The notes beneath the pieces are model-generated. The model was not told where the DNA came from. It saw only the letters and a program-made list of their open reading frames with translations, and searched no databases. Position numbers and translations under genes: made by a program. A DNA stretch of 64,000 bases from Enoplosus armatus (lineage: Eukaryota > Chordata > Actinopteri > Centrarchiformes > Enoplosidae), in NCBI RefSeq assembly GCF_043641665.1, contig NC_092193.1:11710501-11774500 (forward strand). Direction: 5' to 3'. Shown in pieces: positions 40,816 to 53,772 of the stretch. Numbering within the stretch: the first letter of the stretch is position 1; each line of letters starts with the position of its first letter.

Positions 40816-43766
40816 CTGCAGTAAATATAAGCATAAATCAGAAAATATACTTTGAGTAATACTGTGTGCACTCAGTCAATTTTATGTGTAATTGCTGAAT
40901 CCTACCATTATTGTAGAAATATTTAGAGGGCGAAATAACAATTTATTCTCCTAAAGTACACTGTCTTTACCCATGAAAAGGTAGGCAATGTTCATTTAAC
41001 AGCAGAGGTGGAAGAGGTTTAATTCTAGCACTTTTCAACACAACACTGGCCTCCTTGAACTAATCGCAGCACTGCGGTACAATGAACATGGAGGCCAGCC
41101 TTCAAACAGAGGACATTGCTTTAAATCACCATGTCTACAAAAATCATCCAGTGAAATTCTTCAAACCCAGGGGACACTAATAACATCTTTTGACAGATGC
41201 ATAATTGTAAGTATTATTATGTAACATTTTGAAGGAGAAAGAACATGTGAACTGTTGTTTCCAACATCCTGACATCATGCACTGCAGAAAAGAGTGTGAA
41301 GGAGTGTTAAGTCGATGAAGCGCCTCTCATGATCACTTGTCTCAATTAGTGTCACATCCTATGTCCCGGTCCACATTCTTGTGCAGCGGGCAGCGTACTT
41401 CACATCCTCACCAGCTGCTTTGAATATGTGCCCCTCTTCTGGATGACAAAAAAATGAACTGCAGCTCTTCTGCAAAGAAGATGGAAAATGGCTCCACTTA
41501 TGTTTGTATAAATTAATTGGTATAGGGTACTTCTTGCCCCTGCTTCATGTAGCGATGATAGCACTCAGGTGTGCTCATAAATCCAATCTGAAATTTTGCA
41601 TTATCTTTTTAAATTGTTAGATTCCTCCTGAGAGGTTCTCAGATTAATCTTAGCTTACTCTTACAATCACAAGTAACACATAAAATAGGAGCTTTTCTCT
41701 CTAACACTGTGCAGTTAGCCCTTTGCTAATGTGCTGACATTTCATCTAACTGCCAAATACATGCATCTAATCTGACTCCATCTTTTCTTTTAAAAGACAA
41801 ACTTTGTCCTGTGGACGATCCTTTGTCTTTCGATGTTCAGAGAGAAATGTTTTTAGGAAAATGCTGCTTGGCTGCTGGTGGCCTGTTTCTGCTATGATTG
41901 ATCTCTCCAGGTTGGAAGGACCATGGCACAGAGGAGGATCTCGATGATCAAAGCTAGCTAATTAAAGAAGAGGCTCTCTCTCTCTCTGGTGTTATTTGTA
42001 TTCATTGCTCTGATGTTAAGTGTTTGCTTGCGAAAGGAAACAGAACACTCTCTTTGTCTACTATGCCAAGCCTCATCCCACCTTTGAGTTAACACTCGTG
42101 TATAGGATACAGTCAGCCAGCTAATGCACAGAGAAGCCCCAACAAAAGGTTCAAGGGGCCTAACAGCTGCAGAGGTTTGGAAAAATATGCTAACAACTAG
42201 ATACGTGCCAAGACAGGCAGAAAACAGAAACATTTATATTAGTGATGCTGTACAACTGTATTTCAGCAAAATAAAGCAGAACATAGTTGCACGGACATAG
42301 ATTAAATTATCTGAATCTGCTGAAGTGGAAATTAAAAGTGTTTAAGTAATTCAATCATCTAATGTTAGATTATTGACAGTCTTGTGTTGTTTTCTGCATG
42401 TTTTCTGAAGCCCAGTCCGTCCCAAAGTCGAAATGTGACTTTTTTTATCTTTGTCATGGGGAAGGGCTATAATTAGGGGTGGCACTGGGCCTGAATGGGT
42501 CAGGAATGATTAACCTCTGCAGATGGGCACATTTGGGAGGATGAGGTGGCACTGCCCCTACCAATGACCTGGGAGACTCACCAGTCAGACATTAAGCCAC
42601 AGAGCAGCGCAGGGAACATTTGTATGGCTGCAAGGGAAAGGGCACTTCAACTTTTAACGTTACACTACACAAAAGGTTATTTCCGTCTGAATGGAAACCA
42701 AGATGGGATTTTGTTTTTTACACTATGGCAGGCTAATGTATGGTGAGTCACAATCTGAAATTCACTTTGATGGCTACGTGCATTACGGATGTGAGGCCCA
42801 GGATGTTCCACTCACTGCTCTGGTGACTGACAGGAAGCGGTCGTAGCTGATGAGGACGATGTTGAAGACGGACGCAGAACAAAGCAGATAGTCCATGACC
42901 AGCCACAGCTTACACAGCCCTCGGCCCAGCATCCATCTGCCTGTGAGGATGTAAGGGATGTAGACTGGGATGCAGAATGCCCCTACAGACACAGTTATTG
43001 GAAAGGGATCAGAGACCAGTGCAGTGAAATTTCAGCCCCCCTATGTAGCATTTGTAATCAGTATAGTAAAACACTATAAAATACTGTACATTAACGATCA
43101 CTTAAAAATACCCTTATATCGCTTATGAATGCATTATAGAGTGTTATAAACCATCTATTAAATGTTTATATAGTGCTTATAAATGTTAAGTAAAAGAAGT
43201 GTGAAAGAGCAGATCATAGAAAGACTACATGTTTACAAGAGTTAGGCCATGCCATTGCAAAAGAAAGAAAGAAAGAACCAAAACATGTATCAAGCACTCT
43301 AATTATGTAATGCTTGTAGCTGCTTGATTTGTGAATGCACAGCTACTCAAGTGCTGCACTTATAGTAGCACACATCTACTGTGCAGGGAGATGGACAGGC
43401 ATACGAAGGAGCATCAAAGATATTTTAAAGATTTCCAAACTTAGCCAGCATATATCAGCATTGATACATATCATAGCCTTTGTGACAGAAATAATGCATT
43501 CATCTAAGGTTGGACTTACCTACAAGAAAATCTGATATTGCCAAATTCAGGAAGTAGTAATTGCACTGCCTTCTCAAACTCTTGTCCACTTTAAAGGCCA
43601 AAATGACCAACGCGTTGCCCAAAACTATCACAACAACCAAAGTCACCATCATCACCATCAAAAGGACAAATATGGGTCCTGAAAACACGAAGCTGCTCTG
43701 GACTCTGGTTGAGGTGTTGTCAAAATAGTACCGACTGGAGTTGGAATCAGTTTGCTCCACCGACAT
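40063..43766 (-). CDS. hrh4: Histamine H4-type receptor (class A GPCR), complete
   Basis: Seen: three exons, 43766-43520, 42982-42816 and 40815-40063, join in frame to give 388 residues. Features by residue: N-glycosylation sequons at N9 and N17; seven membrane segments; N51 (TM1) and D79 (TM2); C106; D113 in TM3, the amine-binding Asp; DRF at 130-132; W159; C187 in the second extracellular loop; E205 in TM5, the Glu typical of H3/H4 receptors; CWAP at 314-317; NPFLY at 352-356. The string SYDRFLSVTRAVSYRA is typical of H3/H4 receptors. Known: H3 and H4 couple to Gi/o and sense histamine. Human H4 is about 390 residues and H3 about 445. Inference: length, a fairly short third loop and position between znf521 and osbpl1a favour hrh4 over hrh3. 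Start: an in-frame TAA lies 36 bases upstream and A is at -3. Confidence 0.9.
40816..42815 (-). other. hrh4: hrh4 intron 2
   Basis: A 2.0-kb intron with consensus splice sites. No coding feature was recognised on either strand. It includes a short CT/GA tract near 41970-41985. Confidence 0.85.
42816..42982 (-). CDS. hrh4: hrh4 coding exon 2
   Basis: The acceptor is ...GTGTCTGTAG and the donor is GTGAGT. The 167-nt exon covers residues 83-138: GAFCIPVYIPYILTGRW, the conserved Cys of TM3, Asp113, the DRF motif and the start of loop 2. The two-intron layout, with breaks at the end of TM2 and in loop 2, is as expected for H3/H4 genes. Confidence 0.92.
42983..43519 (-). other. hrh4: hrh4 intron 1, with a repeat-like segment
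   Basis: A 537-base intron. The part at about 43050-43190 has repeated TTATAAATG/CTTATGAATGCATTATA strings reminiscent of a common fish dispersed repeat. A GAAA tract lies at about 43262-43278. Confidence 0.7.
43520..43766 (-). CDS. hrh4: hrh4 coding exon 1
   Basis: It begins with ATG (Kozak context GGACCATGT) and ends ...GATTTTCTTGTAG before donor GTAAGT. It covers the extracellular N-terminus, TM1 and most of TM2 (residues 1-82 plus one base). An in-frame stop at 43800-43802 rules out an upstream start within this exon. Confidence 0.92.
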
Positions 43767-44990
43767 GGTCCTGGTGATGTGAGGTGAACGATGCTGTCGT
43801 TAAATCCTCAATAGACCGGCGCTGAGAATAAGAAGCCAGCAACAGGTGCCAGGCGAGTGGACGCTGCATCCAACACCCCCCATATATGCTCTGTGCGCTC
43901 TCCTGTTGAAACTGAGCACAATGTCCAGGAAGATCCACGAGAGAGCGCACACACGCTCTCCACAAAACGCTGCCTGGACACTTGATGAATTATGCATCTG
44001 CCGGCAAAGCCGTGAGGTAGTTGGATTACTTCTCCAAACGATCAAATGGTTTTTTGTAGCGCCAGATTATGTTTTTAAAGCATTTCCAACCAGCGCCACG
44101 TTCCGTATAGTCGACACGATGGAGTGAATGCTGTTTATACAGTAGAAACGGGATAGAAAAGTTTGGTTGTCTTCACTGACGCGAGATTAAGGAGTTAACT
44201 GCCTTATCCTCCGTCTTAAAGGATATCAAGGCGTAGTGTGAGGTTATTCCAGCAGCAAACGGAAGAGACTTTGGAAGCACAGCAAACCTGATGATTGTCT
44301 TTAACTGCACTGTGAACTGAGACTGACATTTTTAGATAATTTGGCTGACGTCAAAGAGTCTATTTCTTTCCTTTCCTTTTATTTCCTTTTCATGCTGTGA
44401 ATCAACAGTAAGTAAGCTGATCCGCGTGTTTAATAGTCTCCAGTCATATATTTTCCCTGCTGAAATCCATTCATAGCTAACCCCATATTTGATTCACAGA
44501 CACACAGTCCCTCAGCAGCACTCAGCACGCAGCCCACCAATTTTGGTTGTTGCCTCAAATGAGCTTGCAGTGGGCATGAAGAGGATACAGGACATGTATA
44601 TGGACAAGGCATGCTGAAGGCACGGCACAATCAAACTATAATGACCCTTACCTCATCCTACGCTGTACCAGGTATTAAGAACATTACCTTCCAGCTATGA
44701 ACAAACAATACAACTAGAAATGCAGCTTACTCTGTGATTTTTTAAAATTTTATTTAGGCCTTATTGGCATATCTATGCATCTTCTGTTGTTTGTTGAAAT
44801 TGGTGAAGGTTAATTTCTTCTGTTTCATCAAAGTTGACACTTTGGACATTCAAGGTTTTATAAATCTCATATTTTTGTTAACACTCTCTGCTTTTTTCTT
44901 TCACCCTGGCAGCAGCCGGTACCTTCGATCTGACTGACAAGCTGTGCAAGCCAACATCAGCATGATGGACAGAACAGGAGTGAGTGAGAG

Positions 44991-44991
<1 letters not shown>

Positions 44992-45031
<40 letters not shown>
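44992..45031. repeat. CA microsatellite
   Basis: About twenty uninterrupted CA units upstream of hrh4. Confidence 0.9.
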
Positions 45032-45667
45032 GCAGGTCTTTCACTGAAGCTCTCATTAACACGCCTCATGAGATTAACAGTTTTACCAGTCATGATGAAA
45101 TATTTAGCATTCTAGCCTATCACCCCTCAAAGTCCAGCATGTGGGAATTTGTATATTTCATGTACCTGTTTAGCTACTTGTGTGTGTATAGCCTCTCTCT
45201 GGTACACAGTGAAAGAAGCTGTAGGCCTTATTTGCATTCTGATACAATCCTGTCAGTCCCCCAGCTGTGGTCCAAGAGAAATGAGAAACACTACAGAACA
45301 GTAGAAGTGACTGAAGGAGCCCAGTTTGAATTACTGTTATTTTCTCACAAATAGAGCCACCACCATCTCTCAGAGTTAGTCACGTCACCGTTGCAACACA
45401 GGAACCAGTGCAGGCAAGGGTAAACAGCAAGCATGGGAGTTTTAATGCGGCTTCATTCAGACTCTTTACCAGTGTTGTTCACAATAAGCTCAATTAAAGT
45501 GAAATGTCTGTTCAAATCAGCCCTTTAGAAATTTGAATGTAACTGCCCTTGTAGCTTCTCTTAATTAGGTGGTGTCATCATATGCTGTAATTTTCACCGC
45601 AAGAGAAATGATTGAGTGCTTTATCATGTGACAAACGTGTTTTAATGATCAATTACAGGAATTTGTG

Positions 45668-46179
45668 TTTGTGATTTGCACCTCATGATGGCTGATGGGA
45701 AATCAACATACAGAAAATGTGTTTTGTCAAAGGAAAACCCCTAACCCTCTGGATGTTGAGAGGGAATAGTGTCATTTTACATACTGTATATGAGCTGACT
45801 ATACTAAAAGTGATATACAGTATGAATAACTGCTCCTCTTTTACTAGAAAAAGGATGACTTTTCATATTTGAATGGTCTAAAACCCATTTCGATCGTAAC
45901 TGCTCGCGTCCATAAAATTGACCCTTAAGGGCAAAACTGTAAGTTCAATATTCAGGAAGTTTTTGGCTGCCTATAAAAAAGACTAGTGATAGTGAAATAC
46001 CCATTAGTTACAAATGTCAGTTATTCAAATATGCAACAAAGGCACAGGGACGTCATGGAAACTGGCGTTGTGCCGTCATGGAAACTAATGCACATAAAAA
46101 ATTACTTGCTGTGCTCAAGAGGCAGCTTTCATAGAAAATGTTGTTTTCTTGTCTGCCATCATGAGGTGCAAATCACAAA
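45668..46179. repeat. Inverted repeat with 25-base perfect arms (possible small transposon)
   Basis: The segment 45668-45692 is the exact reverse complement of 46155-46179 (core TTTGCACCTCATGATGGC). The sequence just inside the arms stays similar for about 25 more bases (CAGAAAATGTG against its complement). The intervening roughly 460 bases carry no coding signal. The structure fits a miniature inverted-repeat element, but no target-site duplication was established. Confidence 0.6.
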
Positions 46180-47223
46180 ACTGAAACAGAAAAAAACTCT
46201 TCATAATAGAAAAAAACATTGTTATCAATGTTGCTCTTGATTTTTATTTGCCTTTACCTGATTGGGAATATTCCCAGAGAATGAAAGAAAAAGTGTCATA
46301 CATTATGTAAAGATCATGCAGGTGTCTCAGCCAAACATTAATATTAGACCATTGCTCCAAAGGTCATGCTTGAGCTGTTCTTGATAACATACATTGAGGT
46401 AGTGGGAACAGAATGCAAGGAAAGTGTGTCAGGGAGGCAATCAATTTGGCAGGTGCATTGCCGCTGGATTTGGAAATACAAGTGCAATGACTCATTTGAA
46501 AATGGAGGGCACTCAGAAACAAAGCAGTGCCACAGAGGGTACACAGAGGCTCTAGTGTTGCCGATTATACTGTGCCCTGCTGTGGCTCTCCATTGCTCTA
46601 GTCCTCAAGTGTTTGTGTTTGGATGCTGGGCTGGAGAACCGATGCTATCATACTGTAACAGTGTGCCTATCAACAGTAATCACAGCTAAAATGAAACGAT
46701 AACATGTACAGTGGACATCCCAATTCTCCCTTTAAACCCCAGTGGAGGCTTCGTAGGAGTCCTTACAAGAACACATTCATAGGACAATGTCTGCATATAG
46801 GTATTTTATTGCAAATATCAATAATTTCTGCATACTATTTTTATTTTTATGTATAATATATTAGATTTGTCAATAATCCAGTATTGATGAGGTTTTAAGA
46901 TTTAGAAATAGATAGGTTTACTTGACAATACTAAAGCTAAACACAACACACAGTCCTTACATACAAACACAATTGTCGAGGATAAAAACACACTAAAACT
47001 AAAAGCCTTTTTCAGTTTTGGTTCTTGTCAGAGGGAGAGTAAAATGACAGATCTTCAAGGTAAAAAACACACAAAAACAAGCAAACCTACAATAAAGACA
47101 TAAGATTGATCATTTAACAACTATTGCATACTTATGGCAATCTCTGACGAAACTGAAATTGTTGACTAAGTAACCAGAAATTGCATTCTTCTACCTACAA
47201 TTTACAATTTTACTTGGCTGATA

Positions 47224-47255
47224 GCTGATGGGAAAACAACATACAGAAAATGTGT
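47224..47255. repeat. Direct copy of the inner arm sequence at 45691-45721
   Basis: GCTGATGGGAAAACAACATA... continues with CAGAAAATGTGT. It matches 45691-45721 over about 31 bases with one mismatch, 1.5 kb away, suggesting a third piece of the same repeat family. Confidence 0.6.
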
Positions 47256-49510
47256 AATGTCCTGCACGTGTCAGGAACACCAGAAATGTCTCCCTGATGG
47301 AATCGTAGGTATGGCAAAGTGAATTGAAACTTGAATTTTTACGTTTTCCTAATTCCCATCTCTGGCCATTTTGCAATTCACCTAATTGAACGAGTGATAT
47401 TCTCACGTTCAGCAAACAACAGTATTAACAAAAGCATTATTTTGGATTACCTCAGTAATGACTCCTAATCTCATTGCGCTGATTTGCTCTGACTTTGCTC
47501 CATGCCAAAGTCACAAAAAGACAATAAGCAGTTGCAAAAATGTGTTGACGCTGTAACCAAGGAGTATTACATCTACTTAAGTCTTTCAGAAGACATTCAA
47601 ACAAAATGGAATCTGATTCTATTCAACGATTTCTGAAAAAATATGAAATTGCTATGGAAGGCATTTGGAAATGTACACTAAAACAGCAATGCACTTTTGT
47701 TGTTTGAGGAATAGGTAAACATTTTGTAGAGAAAGCTCCATCTGTTGAACATGCAGTGCTGCAACAATATGCTGGTTATGGGCTAATTGCCATGTGAACA
47801 TAACAGAAATATCCCCTGATAGTCTCCGTCTCCACATCACATCAGAGCTGTCACAGTTTACATAATAAATGCTAATCATTGATGAGAGAACTGAACTCGT
47901 AGTTGGATGGCTTCACAGCCTCACAGTCTGTTTGGCAGAGCTGCTTGCGAGATGAAGGGTGCTGGCATTTACCTTATGCTCCACATCCACAGAAGCTCAT
48001 TGAAATGCTGTGGGTGTGCCTCATCGTGACAGTATTTTGACTTGTTAAATTTTTCATCTCATTTTCAAAAGCTCCAAGCTGGTTAATCCACGTGTCACTG
48101 TACCCCACCCTTGTATCAAAATGCATTGAGTAAGCCATCATTGTAAGCATTCACTGTGCAGTGATTATTACTGTGAGAATTATGTGAGCATTAAAAGGAA
48201 ACCCTAAACATTAAATAACCAGAATGCACCATGTTTAAGCTATCAGAAAATACATTTTAAAAAGAAAATATTAAGGCAGTTGTATTAGTTAATCAGTCCT
48301 TGCTGCAAAGGGACAGAATGACAGATATAATTAGTATAATTTCCAAATGCAAATATTGTGTAATATAAATATAACTCTTTTAAATGTTCACTTCCACTAT
48401 GATGCCTATAGTACTGGTGGTTTATTTTAATTTCTGTTGAGATGCTTTGGTAAGACTTGCTGCTTCCTCTTGCTTTTGGATAAATGTAATTTACTGTGAT
48501 GTAAATATACATTAAGAATGCTTTAAAACAAAGTTGTTTACTCCAATTTCCTTGCTAAAGGTGAGCAGACAAAAAAAAAACAAGGTAATCTATCCTGCAG
48601 TATCAAGGCAGTTTAAAAGCAATTATTTTTAGAATAATATACCCCATGCTTTAGTGTCTTAAAACCTATCAGTGCTAATGACAATACCCCTGTGAAAACA
48701 ATAGCTAAACCTGATGGTCCTCTGGGGTTCATTCAAGAGAGAATGCATTTGAGAGCATCTTGGCTCATTTCCATATAAAACGCTATAACACAGAAAAGAC
48801 AGAAAATAACAGATTCGTTGCACTATTTATTTCCTAAAACAACTTCACCATCATTGGTGCAAAGTACAGTACCCTAAAGTAGATCTTGAAGGCCCCATGA
48901 GTGGACGTGTACTGACTGTGCTTGATTGATCTGTCTAACCCTCCTGTTAGTTTTGTTGTGTTGTTGGTGTTTCGGCGGGAGAATTTACACCTATTAAAAA
49001 ACCCTACTCAGTCATGATTTTCACTTAATCTTAATCTTCTCAGGACTGCGTGGGCTTTGGTTTTGATGCTCCTTTTTGTTGCAAGACAACTTACACATGC
49101 TTCATTCTTGTTAGTACTAAGAGTTTGATGACATCACTTAATTCCCAGCATAGCTCCTCCCAACGTCCACCTGTGTAGAGGTCTAATCAGTAATCAAAGT
49201 AATTGCAAACACCTGTGTGGCTGTGCTGGGCATTTAAGGATGGGTCACAACAATAAACCCCTCAATGTTGAACAGGGCCAAGGGCCTTTGCATTTACAGC
49301 TTGTATTAGTCTTGTCATTATCTCAATTCTGCCCACATTTTGACTGAATCTACATATGCAAATTAGGTAGACGGGGGCTGGTGGACTTGTCAACAAATGT
49401 ATTGTCCCTGGTTAAGGGAAGCAATGATGGGCATCCTTCATTTTAAAATCACTTTTTGCGAGGGAAGACTTGCTAGCTAGTGCAGCTACTGGTAGTTTTT
49501 GCCAGGCTTC

Positions 49511-50100
49511 TTTTTTTTTGTTTATGTTTATTAACAGCACAGTAATATTACAATACAAATAACAGTGAAGGGAGTATTGGGGAAAACATTTAATAAAATA
49601 AATACAATGTAAAAAGGTACATCATACAGAAATTAAGAGTGAAGAAATAAAAAAATAAATATATCAAAATAGAGTCAACTTTAAAAAATGAATAAGCAAT
49701 ATTGCAAACCAAATTAAATTATCTGGCAATGTCGTCCAAAGTGTTTCTGAAGAGATGAGGTGTCTTTAAAGATGTTTTGTTTTTAAATACAGACAGAATC
49801 ATAGAATGTCTGAAGTTCAACATAAAACATAAAACAATTGTTTTTGGAAGAAACTGAAGAAATCTGGCCTTGTGAATATTTTGTTTGCCCAAAAGACACA
49901 ACAATTTTATCTTTCTACAACATACTTTCTGTAATAGAGACCTAGACCTTATGAGTCTCCCAGCTCAATAAGGAGAACAAAAATAAAATAAATGAGAAAA
50001 TGACTCATCCTCCTATTTGAAGAAGGAACATAAAGGGGAAACACCAGGTCTAAAATTGTGATTCTCATCAGAAATGAACGCAATACCTCAGTCATAACAG
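49511..50100 (-). mobile_element. Possible retroposed 3' end (AATAAA plus poly(A) on the - strand)
   Basis: Read on the minus strand, an AT-rich, 3'-UTR-like segment ends with AATAAA (49532-49527) followed seven bases later by nine A (49519-49511). A 61-codon minus-strand frame at 49904-49719 upstream of it matches nothing I recognise. This could be a processed retrocopy, a LINE tail, or a chance arrangement in AT-rich DNA. No target-site duplication was identified. Confidence 0.35.
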
Positions 50101-52946
50101 TCCTTAAAAAGTAGGGTCTTATTTTAGTATGTTGATTGTTTCACAGATTTTTTTCTTACGGGTGCATTTATACCTGGCTGAGATCTGATGTGGTCTGGTC
50201 ATTTACACCTTGCATTAACATAAACTCTTCATCCAGATAGGAGATGGAGTTACAGATAATATGTAAATGTAGGGTGTAAATGGGATCCGTTGTTCCCATC
50301 ATGCTGAATGTATAATGGTAGCACAGTTATATATGCTATATCAACAATTCTGCAGTAGACTGTTTTCCTGCAGAAGCGCTGCCTGCCTTGGCAATTACAC
50401 GCACAAAAAAGCATGAAACTGGTGAATCCTTGTTAGAATAAGCTTTTAGTAGTATGTTTTGCACCACAGGTAAGTACGCCACATGTTGGACTCAAAGAGA
50501 GAGAAGGACTATTGATCTGTGGTTATTAGCTGAACCATCCGCTGAGCCCATGCTCTACATCATGAAATATAGTAGAAGCACAATTTTTTATTGTTGACTA
50601 TCATCTTAAAACTATAGTGAAAAAAGCATAATGTGTAAAAAAAAAAAGTTACATATCAACTTATCATTATCTGTTTCCTTTGGAGCCAATCACTTTACTG
50701 AGCAGTCAAATAAGCCTCTCCTATTCAGGCTGCTCTGTGTGAAGGGAATGTCTCACTGTCTCTCTCTCTGCCTGTCCCTAAAATGTCCCTGCTGGGGATT
50801 CTATCTCCTGGTTCCTTTTGAAGCAGTGGCCTCTCTTTGCCTCCATTATCTTGTAATTTGTGAGGGATTACGCTTTGGAGCACACACAGTCCACCCCGTT
50901 GCTTAAGGACTGTGACAGCTTACAATAATTGCCATGCTAATTAGCAGGAACTAGCCCAGTGCGCTTCTTTCCCTCACCAGACCTGATTTGATGAATATGC
51001 TTTGATTAATGTCTGTCTTTCCATAACTTCTGAACCACTGTAATTAAATATGTCTCTGATGGTAATGACTGACTGATACATGTCAGAAAAATAAATAAAT
51101 TGTGGAGGCTACTGTTTTTGAAGGACAAAGACAAAGCCTGCGTTCAAATCCTGCCACTGAGGAGGTTGTATTTAGGTGTAGGAAGCAGTACTGAGATCAA
51201 TACAAACATCCCTAGAGTGTGAAGCAAATTATGATCAGCTCAACCACAATGACTTGAAAAGACCACCTTTAACCCATGATGCATTTCTCAATTGATGGAA
51301 GCAGTTACTACTTTGTATCAACAGCATTAGAGGTGTATGTAGAGCATGACAACAATTGAGCAGCATTGAGCGGTCCACATGACCTTGTGTGTCTGTGTAA
51401 AAATGTGAAACATTATAAAGAATATAGAAAAAAGATAATGATGCTTAGAACTGACAAATGTTGCTGTTTTCCGTCAAAGATTACTTACTGCAAAACTGTC
51501 AAATCTACATTGTTAGTAGAGCCGTTCGTCTGTGTTTGGCATAATTGTCATGATTTCCAAGACTTGTTGCCCTTAATTCCCTGTGACGATGAACTCTGCA
51601 TTTATTCTGACGGGTGCATCTGCAATATAAGCACAGTTGGCCTCTTTGGAGCTCTGTTGGTTGTCTCATATTGCTTTGAAAACTCACATATAACACTGAT
51701 TTACAGACTTATTTTACAGCAGTAGTTGCTTCAGCAGGGTTAGTCTAGTCCTATTCCACTGGTGCGTGTTTATCTTATTTTGTCCACCCCCCCGCAGCTC
51801 TACTGTGTTTTAGCCTTGCCTGTGATCGAGGTTTCTGGTCAACACAACCACTCAAAAAGACATCTCTCTTCTCACAGGTGACTAAGTAACTCATCTTTTA
51901 AGTCCTCCCTGACACATACCGTCATTACAGCATGACCTCCCATCGTCCTCTCTGCCAGATATGCACACACCTCAGGGGACCTAATTGCTTGAAGTAAGCA
52001 GGGCCCTCTTAGCCACACACAGAGAATTGACCTTCAATACCTCAAAACTGTCTAAGACTACAGTTTTCTACATAGCATAGTGGAGCCCAAAATGTCTCAG
52101 ATGAATGACCTTTAAAAAGGAAGTATGGCACAAATAAAGGTAGAAGGTTAAAATGTGGCAGTGATGTGCAGGTTTCTGTGTGATTGTTGCCCAAACAGTT
52201 TTATCGTCTTTCTGACAGAAACTTGGAAAATGAACACAGCTCTAACCTGTGCGGATATCACCTGGCCCAACAAATACTTCCATCTAGTGTACAAAAGAAG
52301 AATTGGGCCCTGGTGAGTAATTAGATTAAGTTAGGTTCAGTAACAAGACCAACAAAATTCATAGGAACCCCCATTTGGAAATTGTATATGCTATATGTAA
52401 TGACACGGAAGAGGAGTTTATTTCTGATGTAGCTATAATGTGGCAAAGAATTTGAATAATATTTTCAAGTGATGAAAGATAAGTATACTTGATATGGTTA
52501 TGATACAGTAACATTCTCACCAGTGTAGCATAAATGTTGACATCTTTTCACGTGCAAATACAGAGTGTTTCAGTTAAGTGTTTCAGTTAATGTGACAAAT
52601 ATGGGGATGATTAGTGGAACGAAATGCGATGTTGAAGTTACACGGTACATGTCTTAGACAACTTGGACACCTGTATATGCAGTGGACTATGGGCGTGGAC
52701 AGGCTGTGCTTGATTGACAGCTGCCTCACTGTCCTAATAGTTTTATTGCACCTGTTAGGGCAAGACAACTTATACTGTTATATATATCTATATATATATT
52801 TTTATTTTTTTATTTTTTTGTATCATGTCATTGTAATTAGTTCAAAGAGTGATATCAATTGAGTGATTGAGTGGGTATGCAGAGCCTTTGTGTTGCCAGA
52901 TTTGACTGACAAAAAGTGAACCTGCACAATCACAGGGACACAATAG

Positions 52947-52987
52947 CATATATATATATTTACATATATTATATATATATATATATT
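52947..52987. repeat. AT microsatellite
   Basis: Imperfect TA repeat with TTTACATATATT interruptions. Confidence 0.85.
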
Positions 52988-53772
52988 ACAATTGATGGAT
53001 GCAGTACTCATTGTATCTTTGTAACTGTAGGTTATCTGTGTTTTTCTGTTTCTGATGTTAATGCATTGGGTGTGGCAACTCCCACCCTGGGATTCATTAC
53101 CCAATAGATTTGAAATCCTGTTCAACCAATTATCCAATGACAATTGTACACCTGACTATATAGTTGTTTGGCTCATGTCTTTGCCCATTCTGTCTCTGAT
53201 GAAGAGACAGTCTGTAAAAGGCTGCAAATCAATATGTCAGTCTCTGCTTTTCCTCTCCTCTAACTGAGAAGCACCTGATTCAGCTGCACATTGCTTGAAG
53301 AAGCGCAGAGAACTACTAGTTCTACTAGAATAATAATTGGAATAGGAAAAAAATGTTTAAACTTAGTTGTAATAAACTGATATGACATTTGATTTTGATG
53401 GTCATCAGTTATCAGTCATTGCCTGCCAAACTCGGTAATACTATTGGGATGAGAGCTGAATGCCCAAATTATTACAACCTGCCCAAAAAAACAAAAAGTA
53501 GGCCAATTTGGGGAAAACCGCCCAGTCTGGTTCAGGTTCAGATTCAGGTTAAATGAACATTTTTGATGCAACAGGCTTCACTGGCATCTTGCTGATTCAC
53601 TGGAGGATGATGTTGATTCTTAAAATCCCACAGTAGTACAGGGGGTAAAAAATTATTATTTGTTTGCTTGATTGCTTGTTTGGGGTTTGGGGTGGCTCAG
53701 TACTATTTGAGGGGTGGTCCAGTATTGTATAGCTAGCTACGTCTCTGCATACACAAGTTTAGCAGCTGCCTG

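Larger units (their letters stand above)
43803..53760. other. Intergenic region between divergent hrh4 and osbpl1a
   Basis: About 10 kb with no recognisable gene. It presumably includes the hrh4 promoter at its left end and the osbpl1a promoter at its right end. It holds a CA repeat at 44992-45031, a local family of related repeats at 45668-46179 and 47224-47255, an AT-rich segment with a minus-strand retrocopy-like tail at 49511-50100, and AT microsatellites at 52769-52800 and 52947-52987. Human IMPACT would be expected here by synteny and was not seen. Confidence 0.65.
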
